From: Erodium maritimum
Taxonomy: Eukaryota > Streptophyta > Magnoliopsida > Geraniales > Geraniaceae
Length of the DNA stretch: 64,000 nucleotides
Direction of reading: 5' to 3'
NCBI GenBank assembly: GCA_963921825.1
Contig: OY997593.1
Location: forward strand, 39,509,111-39,573,110
The notes beneath the pieces are model-generated. The model was given only the letters and a program-made list of their open reading frames with translations. It was not told the origin of the DNA and did not search any database. Numbering within the stretch: position 1 is the stretch's first letter; each line of letters starts with the position of its first letter. The position numbers and the translations under genes were made by a program. Positions 22,367 through 33,238 of the stretch are shown here, one piece after another.

Positions 22367-22478
22367 TGTTAAAGCTCAATCTAATCCAAAAGGTCGAATT
22401 AATGAGTGAAGACACCAATATGCTTATCAAGTGGTCAATTTGTCCATACACTCTTAATACGAGACACATACTTCAACA
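22367..22478 (-). repeat. 112-bp LTR, minus orientation
   Basis: On the minus strand it begins TGTTGAAGTATGTGTC and ends GAGCTTTAACA, followed by a degenerate primer site (TTAGAGC). It is opposed to the copy at 22023-22134 with 232 bp between them. Confidence 0.6.
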
Positions 22479-23028
22479 TATTTAATATGGATACAAGACA
22501 CTTAGTTATATGATTTATGAAAAAAAAAATATTTAAAAATTTTGGTAAGCAGTTGAATTGATGTTACAATTGGATAAATCTAGAGAGTAATGGAAATAAA
22601 TTAGAGAGTCAATTAAACAAATAATTGTTGGAAAAATAACATGTTGAATGATAGGGTTTGGAGAGAGATGAAAATCTCCCTGGATGCTCTAGCCGACCCT
22701 AGTGCATCGGCGGCTGCGTAGCAACACTATTTCACCACCGACGCCGTGAAACCTACCATCGACGATGTCTGGCTTTGCCAACACCACTATCGTATCTCAT
22801 GGGCTTCGTCCTATCTCACCGTCCAAATGGGTCTCTCACAATGTGTGCGTGTCTCCTCCCCGGTGTCGTCTCCAACACTATCGCCTCCATCTTTGCCCAT
22901 ATCGGTGCCTCCAATAGCATCAGAGCCATCTCATCCGCCGCTACTAGCGCCGTCTCCCTCCCCCACCATCGCTCACGATCTAGCACCATTACCTCCTCCT
23001 CCACCACCAACGTCGCCACCGCACCTCG
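22479..23028. other. left flank of the tandem array
   Basis: 22479-22690 is AT-rich and featureless. 22690-23028 is GC-richer and reads like a diverged relative of the 484-bp unit (it shares the ACCATCGCTCA and CCTCCTCCTCCACCACC wording). No gene is assignable. Confidence 0.4.
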
Positions 23029-25447
23029 ACCTTTACTACCATAGTCGTCACCGTCACCTCGTCCTCTACCACCAGAGTCGTCGCCTCTGCCTCATAGACC
23101 ATCGCCTCATCCGCAACCAGCACTACATCTTCTACCGTTACCAGCGTAACTGCCCTCCCCACCATCGCTCATGATCAAGCACCACCACCTTCTTTGTTTT
23201 CATCAGAGCTGCCACTGCCACCTCTTCCTCTACCACTAGAGCCGCCACTACTTCTACCTCTTCCTCTACCACCAGAGCCATCGTCTCTGCCATGTGCTTG
23301 TTTACTACCTCTCTACTTTGAATCTATTGGGATCATATATCTTCTCAATCGACTGCCGATCGTCCACGTTCATTAGAACCCCGTCCTTGGATCTAGTGTT
23401 ATGACTATGGTGCACCCGATCAGTCAAGGACTCCGTGTAGGGACGCTCCATCCTCATCTACTGGATTGGGACCTTGACACCACGTTCGGAGTCAGGGAGC
23501 ATGGAATCAACAACCTTTACTACCATAGTCGTCACCGTCACCTCGTCCTCTACCACCAGAGTCGTCGCCTCTGCCTCATAGACCATCGCCTCCTCCGTAA
23601 CCAGCACTACATCTTCTACCGTTACCAGCGTAACTGCCCTCCCCACCATCGCTCATGATCAAGCACCACCACCTTCTTTGTTTTCATCAGAGCTGCCACC
23701 GCCACCTCTTCCTCTACCACTAGAGCCGCCACTACTTCTACCTCTTCCTCTACCACCAGAGCCATCGTCTCTGCCATGTGCTTGTTTACTACCTCTCTAC
23801 TTTGAATCTATTGGGATCATATATCTTCTCAATCGACTGCCGATCGTCCACGTTCATTAGAACCCCGTCCTTGGATCTAGTGTTATGACTATGGTGCACC
23901 CGATCAGTCAAGGACTCCGTGTAGGGACGCTCCATCCTCATCTACTGGATTGGGACCTTGACACCACGTTCGGAGTCAGGGAGCATGGAATCAACAACCT
24001 TTACTACCATAGTCGTCACCGTCACCTCGTCCTCTACCACCAGAGTCGTCGCCTCTGCCTCATAGACCATCGCCTCCTCCGTAACCAGCACTACATCTTC
24101 TACCGTTACCAGCGTAACTGCCCTCCCCACCATCGCTCATGATCAAGCACCACCACCTTCTTTGTTTTCATCAGAGCTGCCACCGCCACCTCTTCCTCTA
24201 CCACTAGAGCCGCCACTACTTCTACCTCTTCCTCTACCACCAGAGCCATCGTCTCTGCCATGTGCTTGTTTACTACCTCTCTACTTTGAATCTATTGGGA
24301 TCATATATCTTCTCAATCGACTGCCGATCGTCCACGTTCATTAGAACCCCGTCCTTGGATCTAGTGTTATGACTATGGTGCACCCGATCAGTCAAGGACT
24401 CCGTGTAGGGACGCTCCATCCTCATCTACTGGATTGGGACCTTGACACCACGTTCGGAGTCAGGGAGCATGGAATCAACAACCTTTACTACCATAGTCGT
24501 CACCGTCACCTCGTCCTCTACCACCAGAGTCGTCGCCTCTGCCTCATAGACCATCGCCTCCTCCGTAACCAGCACTACATCTTCTACCGTTACCAGCGTA
24601 ACTGCCCTCCCCACCATCGCTCATGATCAAGCACCACCACCTTCTTTGTTTTCATCAGAGCTGCCACCGCCACCTCTTCCTCTACCACTAGAGCCGCCAC
24701 TACTTCTACCTCTTCCTCTACCACCAGAGCCATCGTCTCTGCCATGTGCTTGTTTACTACCTCTCTACTTTGAATCTATTGGGATCATATATCTTCTCAA
24801 TCGACTGCCGATCGTCCACGTTCATTAGAACCCCGTCCTTGGATCTAGTGTTATGACTATGGTGCACCCGATCAGTCAAGGACTCCGTGTAGGGACGCTC
24901 CATCCTCATCTACTGGATTGGGACCTTGACACCACGTTCGGAGTCAGGGAGCATGGAATCAACAACCTTTACTACCATAGTCGTCACCGTCACCTCGTCC
25001 TCTACCACCAGAGTCGTCGCCTCTGCCTCATAGACCATCGCCTCCTCCGTAACCAGCACTACATCTTCTACCGTTACCAGCGTAACTGCCCTCCCCACCA
25101 TCGCTCATGATCAAGCACCACCACCTTCTTTGTTTTCATCAGAGCTGCCACCGCCACCTCTTCCTCTACCACTAGAGCCGCCACTACTTCTACCTCTTCC
25201 TCTACCACCAGAGCCATCGTCTCTGTCATATGCTTGTTTACTACCTCTCTACTTTGAATCTATTGGGATCATATATCTACTCAATCGACTGCCGATCGTC
25301 CACGTTCATTAGAGCCCCGTGCTTGGATCTAGTGTTATGACTATGGTGCACCCGATCAGTCAGGGACTCCGTGTAGGGACGCTCCATCCTCATCTACTGG
25401 ATTGGGACCTTGACACCACGTTCGGAGTTAGGGAGAATGGAATCAAT
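23029..25447. repeat. 484-bp tandem array, 5 units
   Basis: The sequence repeats every 484 bp exactly: the word TACCATAGTCGTC stands at 23037, 23521, 24005, 24489 and 24973. Units 2 to 4 appear identical and units 1 and 5 differ at a few bases. Total length is 2419 bp, five whole units. The minus strand of each unit has a Gly/Arg-rich stretch (GSGGRGRGRSSGGSSGRGRG) and the plus strand a Pro/Leu-rich one, but stops interrupt each. A transposon or satellite identity could not be assigned. Near-identity means recent amplification or ongoing homogenisation. Confidence 0.9.
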
Positions 25448-25582
25448 AGTTGATCCTGTCGGCGGAAGTGGGTGAAAACTCAGTGCCCCAACCCTCCGTT
25501 GGATCGGGAGCCTCCTCCTTTTCCTAGTGTTCTCCTTAGATGCCAAGTACTCCCCCAATTTCCCCGAAAAGGTCTCCGCCAA
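25394..25582 (-). other. small open frame running into the array (62 codons)
   Basis: MAETFSGKLGEYLASKENTR starts just outside the array, and the frame ends within the last unit at VKVPIQ. The same C-terminal end occurs in each unit's minus frame. This is compatible with the array having grown from the 5' part of a minus-strand gene, but I do not recognise a family. Confidence 0.3.
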
Positions 25583-25935
25583 GAGAGTAGTGTGTTTTTA
25601 AATACCACGAGCATTTTTAGGTCGAGTCAGGAATTGTGCAAAGTACACGGTCATGTGCCTACCGTCACAAGAATCTACCTCATCAATTGTCACCTGAATT
25701 GTCCGAATATTTTGTTTTAGGGTTATCGTCTAGAACATGTTGTTTAAGATTATGTCTCGCCCTTTCTAATTCTCTCAATTTTCTTCACAGGATGTTACTC
25801 ATTCGAGTTCTTTATTAATGAATTCAATTTCATGCTGAAAAAAGAACAATCAGATAAGAAAAAACAAAAGAATAATCAGATAAGAAAAAAAATATATAAC
25901 TCTAACATTATATTAAAAAACATGATAAAGAAAAC
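25448..25935. other. right flank of the array, AT-rich
   Basis: Turns AT-rich after 25600, with runs of A near 25850-25920. No gene recognised apart from the small frame noted at its left edge. Confidence 0.4.
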
Positions 25936-26769
25936 AATATTGTCACGCCCCAAATCCGGTTTTGACCAAACTCGAGACGTGAACTAAAATAAAATAAAAC
26001 AATAATAATAAAAGAAAACTAATGAAATAAAATTCCGAAATTTAATTCCAAAACACAATAAACTACCACGAGTCAGATGCTCAATCCGAATAAATAAACA
26101 AGGTTCGGTACAAAAATGGAGTACGCCACTACCAAGTAAACCCCAGACCCTCAATGAGCTCCCGAGCTCTGAGTCGTCCTCTAAACCGACTCACCATCGA
26201 AACATGTAAAACAGTAAAAACAGAGGGGTGAGCTTATGCTCAGTAGGAAAAAGTAGTAACGGGAAAAGTCTTCCGCTCCGTCGCCATATTACTCGATTCA
26301 TAACACATATTAATAAACGACAACAACAACAGAAACCAACAGGAACACAGCGGTATCGATAATAGATCCAAGATATAGAACCCTATAAACAGTAGGACAA
26401 TCTTCTACGACCTCGACTACAAACGTCACCCAAACCCGACATCATACAGACATAAGAAAGGACATCGGACGGTTCTCTACACCCAACCCTGGGACACTAT
26501 ACTGCTAAGATCATTACGAACGTTACTCAGATCCGATATCTCACAACATAAAACAAGTACCCATGACAATCTGATCACCACGCACAACTCAACAATTACA
26601 GCGTACAGTTCGTTGTCGAACACTCATGACGTTACACTCGAGTCACACAAGAATAACATGCATAAGCAACTACAGCGTACCAAACTAGTCAACACACACA
26701 GTCAATCATTAATAACCATACAGACAACAAGTGTCCAATAATACGCCGGATCACACGACACGGCTCAAC

Positions 26770-27060
26770 CACATCGTACCGGAACACACATCGGTCTTGA
26801 TGTCTTCCCGGGCACACAACATCGGGGTGAAACACACACATCATACCGGAATGCACATCGGTCTTCCCAGAAACGCACATCGGGGTAAACAAGCAATACA
26901 ATATACCGGAAACGCACATCGATCTTCCCAGAAACGTACATCGGGTCAAACACTATACCGGAAACGCACATCGGGGTAAACAAGCAATACAATATACCGG
27001 AATGCACCATCGGTCTTCCCGGAACACACGTCGGGGTAAATCACATAAACAACATACCGG
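26770..27060 (+). repeat. irregular repeat of ACCGGAAYRCACATCG units
   Basis: Many imperfect short units of the form ACCGGAA(C)GCACATCGG(TCTT) alternate with GGGGTAAACAAGCAATACA. They lie within the long LTR. Confidence 0.7.
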
Positions 27061-27212
27061 ACCGGCACACACCTGGGTTGGGTATCTTCCCATATCATGG
27101 GGTACAAGTCACACCACACAATACCATACCAAACATGTCACACCGAACTTATCATACCGTCAACTTACCACCATAACTTACCAATCACACCACATCGGTC
27201 TATCATTCACCC

Positions 27213-27833
27213 GATCATATCACAAGACAACCATTCATATCACATTCATCACATCCATTCATTCAACCATATCACGAGACAACCATTCATATCACATTCA
27301 TCATAATTCATATAGCATATTATTATTCAAATTAACCAACGAATATACTATTCGTCGACATTTAATGACTATTAACCACAATCAACCACAACAACACACA
27401 ATCCTAAGGCCATTCACACGATCATATCACAAGACAACCATTCATATCACATTCATCACATCCATTCATTCAACCATATCACGAGACAACCATTCATATC
27501 ACATTCATCATAATTCATATAGCATATTATTATTCAAATTAACCAACGAATATACTATTCGTCGACATTTAATGACTATTAACCACAATCAACCACAACA
27601 ACACACAATCCTAAGGCCATTCACACGATCATATCACAAGACAACCATTCATATCACATTCATCACATCCATTCATTCAACCATATCACGAGACAACCAT
27701 TCATATCACATTCATCATAATTCATATAGCATACTATGATTCTTAAATTAACCAACGAATATACTATTCGTCGACATTTAATGACTATTAACCACAATCA
27801 ACCACAACAACACACAATCCTAAGGCCCGACAT
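27213..27833 (+). repeat. 207-bp tandem repeat, 3 units
   Basis: The word GATCATATCACAAGACAACC recurs at 27213, 27420 and 27627, exactly 207 bp apart. The units are nearly identical, the third with a few changes near 27735. Within the long LTR. Confidence 0.88.
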
Positions 27834-29639
27834 GGCCACATGTGATCCTACAGCACGACAATTCCCATAATTGAAAGCGGTTATTCTAGTGAATCACATC
27901 CTATATGCAAGCTAAGACTCTTCCGGTTATTAACGTCCTATATCCATACTATTAACATTCTTTAATTTAAAAGCGCAAATTACTACTCTTCCCTACCTCA
28001 AGTGCTTTCCAAACGCTTAGTCACACGAACGCCTAGTAGTCTCCTCCTCCGAGCTCGAGAATAAAGTCTAGGATCGTAAATTAATACTAGAATTAATAAA
28101 CATTCAAGGTCGGTTTTAATGTAAAGTACCTAAACTAACCCCAATTGCTAAACTTGTCAAAATGGGCGCGGAATGCCCATGTTGCCCGGAATCGGGAAAA
28201 CGTCCCTCGGGACTCCGAAAATTCCCTTTTCGTGTCTATCAATCATAATTAATTTACTTGTTCCAACGCACTTGATGGAATTAAATTCCGAGGTCCGAGC
28301 GTCCTAAATTGGCAATTAAAGTTTCTAATCGCTTTTCCCGAAATTTCACGAATCACATCCATAATTCGTTCCAGGTGTGAAATTAACGTCCCGGGGTCCA
28401 CCCAAGATTGTCCAAGCACTAAACCACCAATTCCCGACCATGTGGGCCCCACGGCCACACATGGTTGTGGGTGGCCGGACCGGGCCGGTCACGGTCCAAA
28501 AGGGCTGACTATGGTCGGTCCTCCCTTCCTCCGATGGCCGGATTCCGGCGACTGGCCGAAGCTCCGGCGAACCTTCGGTCGTCGGAAAAATAATTATTTT
28601 CTCCCGAAAGCTCCTAACTAGTTCTAGATTCGCTACAACACCGTTTTTAAGCTCTGAAACTTCAAATTTCACCTCAAACACTACAAAGTTTCAAGACTCA
28701 TGGTGGGTTTCATCCAAAAACACAAAACCCCAAATGATTTCTACATAAATCATCCAATTTCTTCCCATAAACCATCATCTAACAACAACAACTCAAAACC
28801 TAACCATTTCGTGCAATTTCTATGGAAACCCACAACTTCAAATGGATTGAAAGGAGATTGTGAGAGCTTACTTACCTTTGGAATGATGAGATGATGAAGA
28901 TGGTGATATTTTTGAGAAGATTTGGTGAAGAAATGGCCCAAAGGAGCTCCCTTTTCCTCCCTTTCTTCTTCTTCAAGCAATGGAGCTTCAATGGAGGATT
29001 TGTTTCTCTCTCTTCTAGCTATGTGGTTCAGCCAACATGAAGAAAATGCTGAAATTGTTGCCCCATGTGGTCTTATCCTCAAGGTGAAAATGTTCCTTTC
29101 GTCCTTTAGTCTCTCTCTCTCCTTTGTCCTTAAGTGGGGACCAATTGGTCTTTTCTCCCACTTTTCTTCCCATCCAAGCTAACATGGACATGTGCCCATG
29201 TGGGGGACCACTCCTACCCAAAATATCTCAGCTCATAATATTTTTATTCGTTAATACTCCAAAATCGACGTAGTTTGACCCGAGTTTGACTTTTTCACTA
29301 AAGGTGTCATTTGAAAGGAAACTACCCAACTAAACTAACCGTAACGAAGGCTAAGCATTTTGTGTCCCGGAAAGGTCCTGAATGGCTCTCGGAGTCAGGC
29401 TGACTTTTCCGACAGAAAGTCAACTTTCGCCAAAAATCACCGGTTCGACCGGGATCGAACGGGGGCGGTTCTTAAAAATATTACTCAAGTTTATATCTAA
29501 AAGAACATATTACTCAAGTTTAATAAAAGATAACTTAAACATTCAAATTTTTCAAAAAATATTAAAATGTTTGAAAGTTAAAAAATATTTATATTTTGAT
29601 CATAAGGAACATGTTATTCATAAAATCAAATTACATAGG

Positions 29640-31190
29640 ACGAGTAATAGGGGGAGTGGCGTATCCGAAGACGAACTATAACTAATCCTGCAATAGAACC
29701 CGATGTATAGGCGAGTCTTTGAGTGACTAAGCACTTTAGGTTAATACATAAACGAGTAAGGAAAATCAAAACTAAGAACCGAAATTGAAGACATGGACAA
29801 TAAGACTCAAAACTACTAATGATATAAAATCCAAAAACCATATCCGGCTCAACCTTAGTCCATCCATCATAATTTGAAAACTTGTGGATCCGCCAACTAG
29901 GACCTCTAGGTGTCGGAGAGACGCGCCCGGTGTGGGGATGGAGCACTTGATATGGTGGAGGGATCCCTAGATGGGCGGGCTGCCCTTTCTCCAATGCATC
30001 CCAACGCAAAAGGGCCTCATGGGTCACGACGAGGCTATTGTCCAACCCTCGCCTAAATTCCTTTCATTCTTTCCTACCCGTCCTCTTTGCTCCTTTTTTT
30101 TGGGGGGGGGGGGGGGGGGGGAGATTTGTTTCTCATGTGGCCCCGGGAGAATCCCTAGATATTCTTCTAATGGACCGGTTGTGCCAAGGCCAATTCGCCC
30201 CGGATTAGGTAGGATGGTGGACGTCACTAAACCCTTCTTTGGCTCCCATAGGTGATCAATAAGATAGGTTGGATTGGATGTCCCAACTGATATGGACGCC
30301 ATAGGCAGAAAGGAAGAACTCGGGCGAGAATCCGAGTAACAAGAAGACGCGGGGAATGAGCCTCACAGTCCTTCCGGCCACGCTACCTTATATAGGTTGT
30401 TCTGATCTACCCCACGGTGGCTGGACAAGGTAGAGCTCCTTAGTCGATTACTATTTGTGTCATGAGACCGAAGCGAGATCTAAAAGAATAGTTGTCCCCG
30501 CAAACAATCCTAGACCCGTGTTCGTGGGCGATGGGTCTCCCACTTCAAGGGAATCGAGAGGGACGAGTTCCGGGCGCGAAGGTGTAGTGACTTGGTCGGT
30601 GCAAGAGGATAGGATACCGAGGGCAGACTATCGGTGTGCCGACCACAATCCTTGTCTATCGTACCTGAACAGTCGTGATGGTTGAGATCGAAGAAAGCAA
30701 GAAGCGGAGCTATGTATGAGGGGGCGTGATGCTATGGTCGGTTCAAGGGGGATAAGAGGTTGAGGGATAAGCGCCGAGAGGCTGACCACCACCCTTGTCT
30801 CCCATATTTGTACAATCGTGACAGTTGAGGTCACTAGTTGTAGTAGTCACGGACGAGGTTCATGATACAGGGGGTACCCGGTGGGTAGATAATCCAGAGG
30901 ATTCCATGTTGGGAAAGGACGCAGACTAATCAACGTAAGGGATGGACAAGATGTTGCGGTGATCAGATTGGAGACGGGCTCCTTTGAAGACTTTCTTCCA
31001 CCCACCGTTTCCGCAAAACCTGTTGATGGGACAGACGAGAAGACCCCAGGATGGAGGCATGGTAGTCGTGTATGCAAAGATACAAACGACGTGGCAAAGC
31101 GAGGGGTGGAGGGAGGAGGCGAAGGAACAACCATTAAGGTGCATACTAGGGTAAAGTAATTAGGTTTTTCCAACTACCGTGTTTTTCTGT
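29640..31190 (-). mobile_element. degenerate LINE-like sequence, minus strand
   Basis: The minus strand has several Pro/Ser-rich partial frames (from 31173: MEKPNYFTLVCTLMV...; from 30045: MDNSLVVTHEALLRWD...) with frame shifts. The style resembles ORF1 parts of neighbouring LINE remnants, but I could not point to a domain. It contains a 20-G run at 30102. Confidence 0.35.
30102..30121 (+). repeat. homopolymer run of 20 G, preceded by 8 T
   Basis: Direct reading: T at 30094-30101 and G at 30102-30121. Such runs are rare in plant DNA and error-prone in sequencing. Confidence 0.95.
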
Positions 31191-32617
31191 TAAAGTTAAA
31201 ATATTTTAGATTTTTTGAGCATATAAGGTAGAATTTTATTGAATCATGAAAGGGTGACAAACACAAGACCGACCATAAGCAATAAATAAAAGACATCACA
31301 CTAAGACTAAAGTCGTGACCCATAGGTATTTGACGCTAAACTCTATAACAAGATACCTAGCTAATCTAGTGGAAAATAATAGTGGATTACATCCACTTCA
31401 GTGGCTACAGAGATGTAGCTCTTAGTACTCATTATTTAACTCGACCTGGAGTTGCGCGTACTGAGAGATCTGGGGCGTTTGAGGGGATAAAGGGAAGTTA
31501 CGTAGAACTCCAGATAATGGGGGAAAGGGGTCATCAAGCTTGCACCGACATTGGTAGGGCGGGGTGTACATCCCCATACACGCCTCGATGCTCATTGATC
31601 CAGTCATCCTCCTAGGCGGGACCACTGAGTAGGCCTCACTTAGGAGATTCTCGTATAAGCCGATGCCCTCGCCAGTGGGGCGTCTAGATATTGGAAACAC
31701 ACATAAAGATTCTCTTAGTTAGGCAGGAGATCTTGTGTCGCACCAGGTTCACTTGGCCTTGCAACCTTCGAAGTGGAAGGTAGTGGTACCGAGTAGAGGC
31801 ATACATGCTGGCGTGGTAGGCAGGAGATCTTAGGTTGTGATTTCGGGCATCCGTCCTAATGGGGAAGGAAGCCATCTCACGTTCCGCCAGGAGATCATTC
31901 TGGAGGCCCTCAGCATGTATAGGGTGTCTGGAGCGTTTGATTGTAGTGGGGGTGGTTGGTGGCCTTTGAGAGCGTCCCCACCTCCATGATTTTCTTCCGA
32001 TGAGGTCGCCATTGTTGGTTTCGTGGGGCTCTTTCTGGTGGTGTCACGCCCCAATTTCAGCGAACCGAACTCGGGACGCGAACTTTTAAAAACATGAACA
32101 CTTGAAACCTGTTTTCAATAAAAGCTTTGACATTTCCATTTACTTCTCAAAATAATAGTATTTACAATACAAAAACGTCCCAACAAGTGGACAAGGTACA
32201 ACATCCGTCACTAGACTCAACAAAAGTAAAGACCAGACTCCGCTCCAAGCTCCATGAACTTCAAGAGCTAACCTAGTCCGTCCGGTGATCAGTACCTGTA
32301 GGAAAAGCAGCTAGGGGTGAGCGTTCGCTCACCTCCACGGATAACAGACTGACTATGGCATAATTAGCAGAAAAAGCCAGTAACACTAAAACCAAACCCA
32401 ACGCCGGGACTACAGTCCCCAACTCAAGTACTCAACTGACCCACAACCCGTCACCTTCCTCAACAGATTCGACACTCGATAAAAACAGTGTAGACCCGAC
32501 ACAACTATCGACGACCTCCTCAAGGACTCGAACGAAACGACACAACACCAAACAAGATCACAAAGGATCGCACACCAGCTGCTCAGTAACCAATCTCAAT
32601 CAGGTCAGGGTTCGACC

Positions 32618-32908
32618 TATCGCAATTCCTCGACACGAAGTCGGATCAGGCTGTCGACCTTTCAAACTCGCAATTCCTCGACACTAAGTCGGATCAGGCT
32701 GTCGACCTTTAAAACTCGTAATTCATCGACACTAAGTCGGATCAGGCTGTCGACCTTTAGAACTCGCAATTCATCGACACTAAGTCGGATCAGGCTGTCG
32801 ACCTTTAAAACTCGCAATTCATCGACACTAAGTCGGATAAGGCTGTCGACCTTTAGAACTCGCAATTCATCGACACTAAGTCGGATCAGGCTGTCGACCT
32901 TTAGAACT
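32618..32908 (+). repeat. 48-bp tandem repeat, 6 units, inside solo LTR copy 2
   Basis: GACACNAAGTC recurs at 32632, 32680, 32728, 32776, 32824 and 32872. On the minus strand a 67-codon frame repeats VLKVDSLIRLSVDELR every 16 residues, a side effect of the 48-bp period. Confidence 0.88.
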
Positions 32909-33084
32909 CACCACCCCAGGTAACCACAATCACAATCACAGGCAAGTTCAATCACACAGGCACTCAAGGCCACTCAAGACACCTCAACAGTCAAGACTCG
33001 GGTTCAACAACCCCACGGGCACTCGCTGCCACTCAAGACACCAAATTAAATACACGGCTCTCATGGCCACCCCGACTCAACAAT

Positions 33085-33238
33085 TAAATACGGGCTCTCA
33101 AGGCCACCCAAACTCAACAATTAAATACGGGCTCTCAAGGCCACCCAAACTCAACAATTAAATACGGGCTCTCAAGGCCACCCAAACTCAACAATTACAT
33201 ACGGGCTCTCAAGGCCACCCAAACTCAACAATTAAATA
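33085..33238 (+). repeat. 37-bp tandem repeat, about 4 units
   Basis: ACGGGCTCTCAAGGCCACCC recurs at 33090, 33127, 33164 and 33201 with AAACTCAACAATTAAAT between. The same array exists less regularly in copy 1. Confidence 0.85.

Larger units (their letters stand above)
18867..22478. mobile_element. second TRIM/copia-like mosaic, split by a 3-kb solo LTR
   Basis: A primer-site-like ACATGGTATATGAGC (about 18864-18878) is followed by the internal motif TTCGGCCCACGACCCG. The solo LTR at 18922-21942 interrupts it. The internal part resumes at 21943 and ends in a polypurine tract (GTGAGGGAGGGGG) before a 112-bp LTR at 22023-22134. An inverted unit follows: an LTR at 22367-22478 whose minus-strand end leads into TTCGGCCCACGACCCG again (near 22350). 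No coding sequence. The exact history is uncertain. Confidence 0.5.
25941..29476 (+). mobile_element. solo LTR-like element, TGTCACGCCCC family, larger variant (3536 bp)
   Basis: It starts TGTCACGCCCCAAATCCGG. Its end CGGTTCTTAAA corresponds to GGTTATTACA of the other copies with C changed to A. Direct 5-bp repeats AATAT flank it (25936-25940 and 29477-29481), which fixes both borders. It shares the start and several inner blocks with copies 1 and 2 but has different tandem arrays (27213-27833 and about 26770-27060). No gag-pol. Long spurious frames inside (for example 27002-27739) arise from the repeats. Confidence 0.72.

Noticed and set aside
23194-25312. Pro/Leu-rich 60-codon frames recurring every 484 bp as a gene family
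   Set aside because: They are the same repeat unit; each is short and the opposite strand is equally open, so there is no evidence for translation of this frame.
27002-27739. 245-codon plus-strand frame
   Set aside because: Produced by the 207-bp tandem repeat inside a non-coding LTR; the residues simply repeat every 69 codons.
32618-32908. Regular 48-bp repeats as a CRISPR array
   Set aside because: The units are directly adjacent without unique spacers and lie within a plant LTR; this is a minisatellite.
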